Below, piece after piece: positions 19,430 to 31,400 of a stretch of DNA of 64,000 nt. Location of the stretch: positions 104,003,739-104,067,738 of the forward strand of contig NC_134540.1 of NCBI RefSeq assembly GCF_050624435.1. The letters run 5' to 3'. The notes under the pieces are model-generated. The model did not search any database. It saw only the letters and a program-made list of their open reading frames with translations, and was not told the DNA's origin. The number at the start of each line of letters is the position of its first letter. Position 1 is the first letter of the stretch. The DNA comes from Tenrec ecaudatus. Taxonomy: Eukaryota > Chordata > Mammalia > Afrosoricida > Tenrecidae. Position numbers and translations under genes: made by a program.

Positions 19430-22400
19430 GTTTGTATCTTAAAACCTTTTCTGGTAAAACGTCTATAAACCACTTGCATGTTGCCATTCAGACGCTTCTA
19501 AGTCCCGGTGACCCCACCGTGACAGGGCAGAACTGTCCCAGAGGGCTTCTAAGGTGGTGGCTCTCTAAATGTCTGTCACCACGAGGGCTGTCTTCCATGA
19601 CACTTCTGGGTGGGCTTGAACCCCCCCATCTTTCCGTTTAGTCAAATGCTTACCTGTTGGAATCACCCAGGTAACCATTAACCTCTTTCCAACATCGCAG
19701 TAATCATCTAAGTTTGTTGGAATTATGTCTAGTAAATGAACCATGGGTGTGGCCCCTGTTTGTATTCATGGCTGCCATCTCTCTTAGATACTGCCTTGAT
19801 TTAGAGCCTCTTGGGCTGCTAACCACAAGGTCAGCGGTTTGAAACCACCAGCTGCTCCATGGAAGAAAGATGAGGTTTTCTACTACCAAGAGGAGTTACT
19901 GTCTTGGAAACTCACAGGGGCAGTTCTACCCTGCTCTATAAGGTCACCGTGAGTCAGAATTCACTCGATGGCAGTGAATTTTTTTTAATTGCTGACATCA
20001 GGATGTCCAGCCACTGCCCGCGCTCAGTGCCCTCCATGCGCCCTCAGTCTGCACACACTTCTAGGATGCCAGGATCAGGATGTCCAGCCACTGCCCGCGC
20101 TCAGTGCCCTCCGTGCGGCCCCAGTCTGCACACACTTCTAGGATGCCAGGGCAAGGCCTAGAGCACCACAGACTCCGTAATTCCGGTTTTAGGAAGATTG
20201 TTTAGAACTCCCAGTCACAACTATTAAAAGCGGGAAACTTGGCCCTTTGCTGCAGTGATAGGTGAGCTGGGCACCGTGGAAAGGTGAATTCTCTGCAGCA
20301 GGCAGCGGCTGGCTGCTGCTTTGTCCTCCGGCGGGCACATCAGGACAGCCTGCTGGCTGCAGCCATGGGAAGGGTGGTGTGCACGCCCCACGGGCCGAGT
20401 GCCTGCTCGCTTCCAGCGTGGGGGTGCAGATTTGCTGACTTTGCAGACCCCACTCCGTTTGGCTCACCAGTGGGTGCTATATCAGTGCAGGGGAACGGTC
20501 TTCTTTATGACTTGCTCACTAGAATGAGGTTTGTGCCAAGGGAAGAAAAATAATCAGGGGAGCTACAAGAATATCTGAACCCGAAATTGGATGGCGGGCG
20601 GGGTTGACTGGTGCCGAAGAGTACACCCTGAGGTTGGAGCGCCGTGAGACCCTCAAGTCTCGAGGCCAACCTGGTATTCTTATGTGCCCTTAACCCATGA
20701 CGAGGACTTGAAGGAACAGGCTGATCTTATACTTCTGTAGATGCCGCTACAACCACAAGTAGCAACACTGTGGATGGACCACTTGGAAGCAAAAAGCGCC
20801 AAGTTGTGGATTTTACTCTATGAGGGAAAAGTCATTTTTGTTTTTCCCTGTTAGGAAAAGCTGGCTATGAAACAATAGTGTCTGGGGGGGTGGGGACTGC
20901 TTTGCAGAAATTCATTTGTAGCAATCTCATAATTGATCTTTTTGATGCCCAGACTGCACAGACCATTGTATACTGTTTCTCGTTCACACTCTTCACTGGT
21001 AATTTTCCTGAGGCTCACTCAGCCCCAAATGGAAACACCCACTGCCACGTCGTTTCTGACTCCGAGGACCCTGTAAGAAGGAGTGGGGCTGCCTCACAGG
21101 GTTTCCAAGGCCCTTGTCCCCTCGGAAGCAGTCCGTCCCTCACCTGTGGAGCCGCCAGGAAGTTTGAACTGCCAACCTTTGGGGGTAGAATCTGAGCACT
21201 TTTACCAGCTCACCACTAGCTCCTTGTAATTCTAAGCAACGACATCAGATCCGTTGTTTAATATCCACAGAATTACTTTTTAAATTAGAATGTAGTATTC
21301 TTTGTATGTATGTGTATATATACAATTTTATTAAACATTTTGGTAAGCATTTTTACACACAGTAGAAGTTATATAAAGTGCTGGCTTAGAATTTCTATTA
21401 TAGACAAAACCTTTTGGTCAGCAAGAAAGGAAACAAACCTGAGGCCTGTCTGTGTGGGACTCCCTGGCGTATGGGTGTGAATCTGGTTCTGTGTGAGTTC
21501 AGGCGGATGACGGCATTTTGTGATCTTCTGAGCACTGTCTTGGCAGTGTTTTCTGCAACATCACACTGTGCCCCTTTTGTTAGCTTGCTCGCCCTCCCTC
21601 TTCCTGCCCTGTTTCCTCGGAGGCCCCCTTCCACCCGCAGGCACTGTGCCTGCAGTCTTGAGAGGCAGGTTGTTACTGAGGTTCTTGGTGTTAAGGACCG
21701 TTTTCCAGATGCCAACTTGTAGTATTGAGTTGCCTTTTTGTTCATGGAGATGATGATTGGCTTTGAGACAGTTGTGTTAGCCTCAATTCCAGACACGCTC
21801 CGTCTTCTCGATAAGTCATCACGAGGGGAAAACGGAGCATGCTTCAACAGCCCTGCCCTGCTGTGTGCAGGCTAACCCTAATCAAACATTTAGCGTGTCT
21901 TTGGTGTTCAATGTCGGCTCTCAGGGAGGGAAGATTCTCTCCCCAGCCCCCCATCATGACACCACAGGTCCTTTGTGACAGTGCAAAAGAACTCTCGATT
22001 TTGTACCTGAGAAAACTGGTGTAGGTGGGTGGATTGCATGACCTTTGCAGAATAGCTGACCAGCTCCGCAGGGGTCCCTTCTGCTTAAGGCTCAAGAGCC
22101 AGTACCCAATGGAAGGGAAATAAACCCACACAAGCAGGTGTCTGGGAACAAATGTGCAAGGTGCCCTTTTCTCAACCCCTCCCCTTTGGTTCCATGTGCA
22201 CTTAAATCACAAGTCCTTAATGGGTGTACTTATATTGCTCTGTGAGGCCCTGGTGGTGCTGTCAGGTAACCACAAGGTCAGTGGTTCAAATCCACTCACC
22301 ACTCCACAGGAGTAAGTTGAGACTTTTTGCACAGCCTGGAAAGATGAACAGCCTCAGAAACTCTATATGGGGTGGTGATGAATTAGAATCCACTTGATGG

Positions 22401-25400
22401 CAGTGGGTTTGTGCAACCCATTATTGGACAAGCACACTTCTTCTGCCCGGGGCATTCTCGAGCTGGAAAGGCGATCCATCGAGGATACAAACCTGGGTGT
22501 AGACCCTCCCTGCAGAGTCTCCCTGGTCTCATTGTTGGAGTCAGGAGCTAGGCGTGCAAGGAGCTGAAGGCTCTGAGATGGACGGTAGCTCGTTCAGGAA
22601 GTCCGGGGGCTGTACCAGGGCCTGCATAGCTCTGACCCTGGGGTTCCAGTGTGACAAACTGCAAGGCCAGAGGCGGGAGCTCTGTGCAGAGAGGAGAAGC
22701 AAACCACACATGATACTGCTTCTGTTCTTCTGAAAACAGATCTGAGCGGACATGGCTTTACTGGGTCCTTCTGAGCATCTCGGGTTTATTCAACTTCAGT
22801 AATGTGTCTTTCTTTTAAAGTCACTCTGTGCGTCTAATCCCCTTGCCTGTACGGAGACATGTTATAGCTTCTGTCTTCTTAACACATTTTAAGGCATGTA
22901 ATCCACCTACCATGCCAGTCAGTAAGGAGAGGTGTGCCACCATCACCGCGGTCCATTCGAAACGCCTTCTTCTTCCTTGGACCCACTGTTATTAGCACCC
23001 CATTTCCTCGCCCACCTCCCTGCCCTGCCCCCAGGAAACCTTCAATCCAGTACTGTCTCCAACCGGCATTTCACTGCGTGCTAGATCTTCTTCATGACAA
23101 GCTCGATTTGGAGAAAGGGGGTTTTAATCTATCTATCCATCTATTTATTGATTTATTTTGCTCAATTCCACCCAGCCTTCTTTGCCATCCTGTTTTCACT
23201 TAAGTTGTCTGCCTAGTTACCTTTGGGCCCAGCAAGTCGGGGTGTGTGTTTCCATGCGAAAGAAAAGGCAATGCCAGCAGATTTAGAAAAGCATCTATTG
23301 GATGCAGAGCACCAGCGAGGTCGGAAACAGGACAGGAAGAGACCTTTCCTTCAGGGAACATGCGTTCCCGAGGACCAAGGCAGACAATACACAGGGATCT
23401 AGGTCTTATGGGCCGTGTGACAGCGCTGCATGCTTGCAGAGTCTCTCTGACTAACTTAGGGTGTGGCTAGATTCAGGACGGGGACAAAGTCAGGGACGCA
23501 TTTTCTCTTGGTCCCCAGGCTCTACCTTCCGCTCTGTGGGCTACTTTCTCAGGCCCCAGCGGAACCCCTAGCAGGGCCAGGCTCACGTCCTTCCAGCACT
23601 AAATTTAGCAGAAGTGAGCGTCTGCTGAAGCTTCTGGAATGGGTCTGCATTGATCCTGCTTGACCTGGCTTGGACCATGCCCATCCCTGAACCAGGGACC
23701 AGCCCCAATCAGACGGACCATAGTCACACGCTCCATTCCTGACTCGAGGTGTGGACTCCCCTTCTCCAGAGCCTCGCGGATTAATAGTGAACAAGAATGA
23801 GCTCTGGACAAAATTCCTGGGGCGCTGCCATCACCAGATGGTGAGCGAGCAGCCTGATGTGAAAGATGCACATCTAGTATGAAAAGCAAGATCACAGCGA
23901 TCATAATTAAAGCTGTCACCGACCGCTCTACCTTCAGGATATCACGTATTTGTCCTTCAGGAACAATTATTGTTTTCATTGGCGGGTATATGCTTGGGGG
24001 AGATCAGAGCACAGTAAATGCGGTTTAAATGGTAAAGGAATACGTGGTTTCACACGATGAGAAGCCCAGAGGGAGAACGTCCCTGGATTGGAGCCTCGGG
24101 CCAGCAGTGCCATCAGGGTCCAGGCATGACCATCATGTGGTGGTGTGATGGTCAGTTATGCATTGGGCTGCTGACCACACCGTCAGCAGTTCAAAACCAC
24201 CAGGGGCTCCAAGGGTGAAAGGCAAGGCTTTTTACCCCCATGAAGAGTTACAGTCTCAGAAACCTACAGGGGCAGTTCTACCCTGCCTCCCAGGGTAGAT
24301 AAGAGTCAGAACCGGCTCGATGGCAGGGAGGCTTTGAGACGTGTGTCTCCGTGTTCAGAAGGGGCCTGTCACCATTTAGACATCACGTCCAGACGTGGCT
24401 GTGCACAGCCGGAGGAAAGGGATGTGCTGGGCATTGCTCTTTATTATGAAGCAGACCCCTCATGGGACCCAGTGGGCACTGTGAGTTCACTTGTGGTACG
24501 TAAGTAAGTGCTAAGACAGGGGGGTGTTGGCGGCAGAAGTTGGAGCAGTAATTGTCAGGCAGCCACCAGCATCTGTCTTAGCTCATGTTCTTCTTCCAGA
24601 GTAGATTAATTTCTCTATTCAGGATTCATGGCCTGTAACTTACAGTTAAGTAGCTTTCCTGGCAAAACTCTTCTATTTTCCCCAATATCATTTCTTGTCT
24701 TGGTTCTAGCTCTCAGAGTGTTATTCATTACTATTCAAAGTAATTCAAAGAAATTACTACTCAAAGTGATTTCTTTCCACCCCGGTTTCATGAAAAGAGA
24801 AAAAAGTTACGACTGAAACTGCACGCGATATTAAGAACTGCCGCCACTAGGGACAAAGATACTTTTGCATGCTTGCTTTTGTGGGAGTGCACGCTGTTCT
24901 CCTGCCACGTGGGGACTCGTGTGGACAGAGAAGCATTTGCAGTGTTCATGTGTAGGAGCCAGAAGGACACAAAACACATAAATGTGAGCATAAATTCAAG
25001 AACTTCATTTCCAGAAAACATGAATGGGCCTGTGACTGGAGTGAGAGAAGGAACAGCTTGCAACAGATTGTACGCAGCAAACCCTCTGCGCGTGGAGATG
25101 GATGGATGTAAAGGCAGGGCTTGTGAATGCAGGAGCCTTCAGTGTGACTTGCTGTTAGGTGGGCCCATGCAGAGCCAGGGAAGGAGGATTGGAGCCCTGT
25201 TCCTCTCTGGCCAATTGAATTCTTTCTTCAATTCCTCCCAGGGCCAGTGGGGAAGCCCACGGATAGGGGGTCCACAGTGAGTCCCTGAAGGGGTGCTGTT
25301 GTTTGGTTGTTGTGTGCTCTCCAGTCAGTTCTGACTTCCAGTGAGCTTATAGGCGAGCAGAACACCCCATAGGGTTCTCGAGTGTGTAATCTTTACCAGA

Positions 25401-28400
25401 GTAGATTACCAGATCTCTTCTTCTGCGGGGCTGCTGGTGGGTTTGAAGCTGGAGCTTTCAATTAGGAGCTGAGTATTTGTGTCCCCAAGGCTCCTCGAAG
25501 GGGCATTAAAAGAAGGACAAAACCACTTCCATTGAGTCCATTCTGGCTCATAGTGACTCTCTACTGGGTTCCCAAGGCCGTAAAACCTTTACAGGAGCAG
25601 AGAGCTTCGTTTTTCACCTCAGAGCAGCTGGTGGGCTTGAACCACTTGATGCCAAACTCACGCTCACTGCCATCAAGTTGAGTCTAGCTTATAGCAACGC
25701 CGTAGGACAACGTCCAACTTCCCCTTTGGGTCTCCAAGACCTAAAATCTTTACAGAAGTAGACAGCCTCATCTGCCTCCTGCAGACCACCTGGCGGGTTC
25801 GAACCTTGTGGTTACCAGCTCCATGTGTAACCCACTGGGCACCAGAACTTAACCTGGCAGTTAGCAGTGTTATGCTTGCCCACCAGCACCACCAGAACTC
25901 CTTGAAAGAGCATTCGGCCTTGGTGGTTTCTTGTTCTATGAGTAAATCGTGTTTCTAAGGAATTTGGGATCTTGGCTGCCTCCTCTCCTCATTTTCCTTT
26001 GTCCAGAACGTCTTCTTTTCTGTTCCTGCAGGATCTCCAAGCAGAAACACCCCTTGGTGACCTGTGGCATCATGACTTCTGGGGCAGTAAGCTGAGCAGC
26101 AACACCAGTCACAAGTCCTACCGACCTCTCACCGTCCTGACTTTCAGGTGAGACCTAAGTGAGGGCCGCCCCGCGACGGACTGAAAAGCCAGTGGCCATT
26201 GAATCGGTTCCGACTCATGGCGACCCATGCATGTCAGAGGGGAACTGTGCCCCTGGGGCTTTCAGTAGCTGATTTTTCTTAAATTGATCAGCAAGTAGGT
26301 CTTTCTCCGGAGGGGACGGGGTCGATTTGAACCTCTAACCTTTGGCTGTTCGTAGATGAAAAGGTTTCCACTGTTGGCGGTGCACACCAGTTTTTCCTAT
26401 TGGAATTACAACCTCCCCATGTGGACATCTCCTCCAGGCAGTCCCGCTATTAGAAATGACGTCATTGCACTATTGAGGGGAAAGCACCTCTCGTGGCGCA
26501 GTGGTTACATGCACAGCTGCTACCGAAAGTTTGCGGTTCGAACCCACCAGCCACTCCATGTGCGAAGTCTGCTGCCGTAAAGGTGACAGCCTTGGACACC
26601 CTCGGAGCCAGTTCAACTCTGTCCTACAGGTCGCTATGGGTTGGGATCGACTCCACAGCAAGGGGGTGAAAATAGAATGTGCATGCAGAAAATTGGCTTG
26701 AAAACGTGAGGCATGAATCTTCCTACTGTTCCAAGCCAGTGTGCAAGACTGAAAGGAAACCGAGAGCCACCACCACCCCGCCTATTAGTCAGGGACTATT
26801 TGCATTCAGTTTATTCGCCTCGTGACTGTTCCCCCATTCATAATTAATTAGCAGGGTGCTTCACCAAATCTGTGGAAATAGGAGATGAAAAGAGAATGGA
26901 CTTGCCCACCAACATTTTGAAGCCGGTTCGTGCACCTTGGGTATGTTTTGGGCATCTGAGTGCAGCTCTCCCAGAGCAATGTGGCAGGGAGAGCTGGAGC
27001 CACGGGCAAAGGAAAAGCAGTCAGAACAAGGCGTCCCTGGCCGTGGGCAGTTGCTCGGCTGGCTCTAGCTCCTTGACGTCTGTAACGAGTGCTCTCCATC
27101 TCTGGTGCTGGCCAAGCAAGTGCCAGAGCTGCCCAAGCTCAGGGTCTGTGGACAGCTACGAGTAACGCTGCCCTTGGGGTGCAGTTTTACCCTCCTCCCC
27201 ACCTTGGTTTTGGACACTTCACAATTGTCTTGCTTCCCCCTCCCCAAGGATTGTCTGTCATGCCCCCTTGAGATGCCCTATTCTCTCCCTTTTCCACGCT
27301 TGGTTAATGATGCTTATACCATTTCTTTGCCTCTCTTAGCTGGACAGGTGTTCTTTATCTTGGTACTGTGTTTACCAGCCTTGAGCCTCAGTCTTTATTT
27401 TCCCCTTTCAAGACTTGTGCTCAGAACCCCTTTCCTTCCCGTTGCGCGCATGCCTGCCTTGTGGGCCCGTGTGTCTAATGAGGCACCTTTGCTTACTACA
27501 GAATGAACTACTATTGGTCGGGAGGCTTCCACCCCGTGGGCTTCCACGTGGTCAACCTGCTCCTGCACAGCGGCATCTCTGTGCTCCTGGTGGACGTCTT
27601 CTCCGTGCTGTTGGGTGGCCTGCAGTACACCAGCAAGGGGCGGAGGCTGAACTTGGCCCCCCGAGCATCCCTGCTAGCGGCCCTGCTGTTCGCCGTGCAT
27701 CCGGTGCACACAGAGTGCGTGAGTATCGTCTGCCCAGGCGTCTGCGTGCGCGGGGAAATGAGAACATGCCCGTATGCTGCCTGGCTCTCCAAAAACTCAC
27801 AGACTTGTTTTGCCCAAGAGCTGTAGAAAATACTGTATTTTCTCACACAGACACTCGGACACTCAAAGCCAGCCTCTCTGCCATCTAGTCGATTCCGCCT
27901 GATCATGACCCTACAGGACAGTGTAGAACTGCCCTTCTACGTTTCTGAGGCTGTGAATCTTTATAGGAGTAAAAAGCTTCTTCTTTCTCCCACAGAGTGG
28001 CTGGTGGTTTCAAACTGCTGACCTTGTGGTTCGCAGGCCAACACATAATTCACAACACCACCAGAGCTCCTGCAGTGCCCACGTAAATAGCGCGTATACC
28101 CCTACAGCACACACAGAGCACACAGGATGCTAATGTGCTAGGGAGGTTCGTCACATGCATGTAGCTTGTGCCAAAAATCTCCTGGAGCAAAGCAGCGTGC
28201 CCTGTATGTGCCGACTTTGTGCCCATGCCAGCCTGGGGTGCGCTGTTGAGGGCACTGAGCGTTCGTGTTCCTGCTGTTGTGAGGCGCTGTGTGTCGAGCT
28301 GGCTCCGACTCAGCCCCCTATGTACATCAAGATGCACGCCACCCGGCCCTGTGCCGGCTCGTGATTCTTCTGATGTGGAGCCCATTGGTGCAGCCACTGG

Positions 28401-31400
28401 GTCACTCCATGTCTTTGATGCCCTCCTGCTTTTTCACCGCCCCGCTCCTTTACCCAGCATGATGCCCTTCCCCAGGGATTTGTCTCCCCTGGCAGCAGGT
28501 CCAAAGGACGTGAGATGACGTCTCGCCATCCTTGCCTCCCGGCCACATCATTTCATTGTCGTCAGCACCGCGCTGAGCAGGCGGCTCTTCCTCAGTCGTA
28601 TTGTGAGTGCCTTTCGACCGGAGAGGCTCATCTTCCACTATCTCTGACACTGCTCTGGCTCTCTTCATGAAGTTTCCCGTAGCTGGAAATGTTTCGATGT
28701 TCCGCATAGAGCTTTCGGTGGTAATTCCTCTGACGTGGGCATTCGACGCCTTCTTCATAATCTGTTCTGAGTCTGTACGCCCTGCGGGAACCTGTTCCCT
28801 TGGGGTGACCCTGCTGGCATCTGAAACACCTGTGACAGGGCCTAACGTATCATAGCAATGCACAAGCCACCTCATTAGGCCAAACGGACAGGCAAGTGGT
28901 GGGTTCACTGTTACCATCCTCAGTTTCCAGCAGTGCACCTCATGTGTAGCTACCAGCCATCTCTCAGTGGAATTGGCATGTCACTCAATGCTGGATGGGT
29001 TTCAGCAGAGCTTGCAGACTAAGACAGACTAGGAAGAAAGGCCTGGAGATCTACTGCTGAATATCAGGCAGTGAAGACCCTATGGATCGCAACAATTTGA
29101 TCTACTACTATTTGTGGGAGTGGCACAAGACCGGCATTTTGTTATTCTGAGCATGGGGGTCACCAGCAGTCTGGGCCTGACTTGATGGCAGGCAACAGCA
29201 ACATGGCCTCTGCTGGTTCTTTCTGTTCAGCTTGTAGGGCTGCCCCGATGCATTCACACTTAAGGCATGGCTGTTGAATATTGCCTGGCTTAGGGGTCCC
29301 AGGATCACAGGCAAAGAATCCTCTCTCACGAATGGTTGGATACAATCTTGCTATGTTAGCTGAGAGCTTTCTAAGTTACATGGTGCTTGTTCATACTCAC
29401 TTGTCACCAAAACTCTGTGAGACCAGAGAGCAAGTAGGACCGTTTCCATTTCACAGGTGCAGACGTGGCCTGGGGAGGCAAACAGGAGTCCATAATAGGC
29501 CAGCCACATAGCTAATGTGTGCAGGGGCCAGAGCTTACCTGGAGCCTCTCCTGGAGGCTGCTGACATACCGTCCCCCCTTGTCACCCTCTCTGCCTGCAT
29601 GGCAGGCCCCCTCGTGAGCATGGAATGCAGCGATCAGTGCTTTCTTCCTCTTGGTAGACTCCGCGCAGGCATCTGGGCAGCTCCTGACACATGCCTAACC
29701 CGTTCTGCGTACCACATCTGTATCCGCGGGACTGGTGCAAACTATGCCAGGGCTTCCCTAGATTTTTGTAGAATTTTCTACAGCCACCTCACCCCTACAC
29801 TGTGTAACCCATTGAAAATGTCAGTCACTGCGCTGGCTGAAGTAAAAGACTTGATTTTGGTCGTCCACTCTGTGAGCTGTACTTTATTCCTTCGCTTACA
29901 AGGCAGACTGCTGCATTTAGTATGCCTTTACATTCCTACATTGTGTTGTCCTCATTCGTGGTCTCTGTTTTGCCTCTCTGGCTTCTAATATCCATTGCTA
30001 GGCTACCGAGCACTGCCAGACAATATTCACGATGAAAGGGTTTCTTTTCTTTTTTTAAAATTGTTTGTTTTATATATTTTTTGTAATCTCTTGCCTAGTA
30101 TTTTTTTCTTTTTTTACATTTTATTAGGGACTCATAGAACTCTTATCACAATCCATACATATACATACATCAATTGTATAAAGCACATCCATACATTCCC
30201 TGCCCCAATCATTCTCAAGGCATTTGCTCTCCACTTAAGCCCCTTGCATCAGGTCCTCTTTTTTTTTTTCCCTCCCTCTCCTCTCCCCCCTCCCTCATGT
30301 GCCCTTGGTAATTTATACATCGTTATTTTGTCATATCTTGCCCTATCCGGAGTCTCCCCTCCCCCTGAAAGGGTTTCTTAAGAAGCTCACCAGACGGGTT
30401 GCTGGTGAGAAAGGCTCAGGATAGAGTTGATTATCAGAGTTCTCCTCGAGGTTTTGCTGAGCAGCAAATTCAGAGGAGTTAAGAGGCTTGGCAGGCTGGA
30501 AACTTGTGGTAAAAGGTGAGTTGGGAGCTATTTACTTCTGTGTAACTGAGCAAATTAGAATGCATGTCCGTGTGAATTCTCCCTGTGTATGGGCTAGATG
30601 TTTGGTGAGCCTCCAAATCGTGTGAGCATTGACGATCCGTGTGAGAATTCCTGAGTAAAGGACTGACTCCAAGTTTGGAGCCTGCGTTAGGCCAGGTTGT
30701 CTAGAGAAAGAAATTCAGTCATGCTTACATGTTGCATAAGAAAGTGCTTTATAGCAAGAAGAAATTCTATAGCGTGAAGGCATCCCAGCCCAGACCAACT
30801 GAAGTCCTGAATAATCCAAGGGGAGTCCATAACCCCTCCTTCAGACTCAGAGACACAGGCCCGTGACAGAGAAGCGGGAAGGGCACAGGCCAGTGAGTGC
30901 AGTCGCTGGCTCCAAAGGCATAGGGAACATGGCAGGGTGCCAGCAGCTCTCAGGGTCCAGGCAGGAAGGTGAAGGAACAGAGAGAGGAAGTTCCCGGCCC
31001 CTCCCCCGCCTCCCTCTGCCCCTCCCCCCCTGCCCCATCCCTCTAAGGAGGCATCATCAGGCTATGACCTGATTGACAGATTGTCCGTCCCCACTAAACT
31101 TTCATCAAACCCAAGCTGACATAAAGTCATCTAAATACACAGATCCTTGGCTAGTTTAATGTGACCTTACAGGCAAAATTAAAGGTTTGAATAGTTAAGC
31201 AAAATAAATTTTCTGAAAAGTGAATTTATTTTTTTTTAAAAAGCTTCAATTTCAACTGTAACTGTATGTGCTTACATATAAATGCCCACGCCCACGCCCA
31301 GATAAATGCCTCCTGGGCACATGTTCACCCCTAAACTCGGTTCCATATATTTATCAAGCTTTTAATGGTGAATTGGGTGAAGGTTCACAGAGCGAATTCA

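Larger units (their letters stand above)
19430..26031 (+). other. TMTC4: TMTC4 intron 2
   Basis: This holds a 77-bp tandem duplication at 19997-20150 and AfroSINEs clustered at both ends. 20160-21030, 21240-22240, 22420-24130 and 24340-25310 have no identified feature. A 149-codon open frame on the minus strand at 21398-21847 has no ATG-independent support as a gene. Confidence 0.65.
26148..27501 (+). other. TMTC4: TMTC4 intron 3
   Basis: Two AfroSINEs in opposite orientation lie at 26188-26356 and 26478-26668. The remainder, 26690-27500, shows no repeat I can name. It includes a TAATTAATTA core at about 26841, of the kind bound by homeodomain proteins. Confidence 0.6.
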
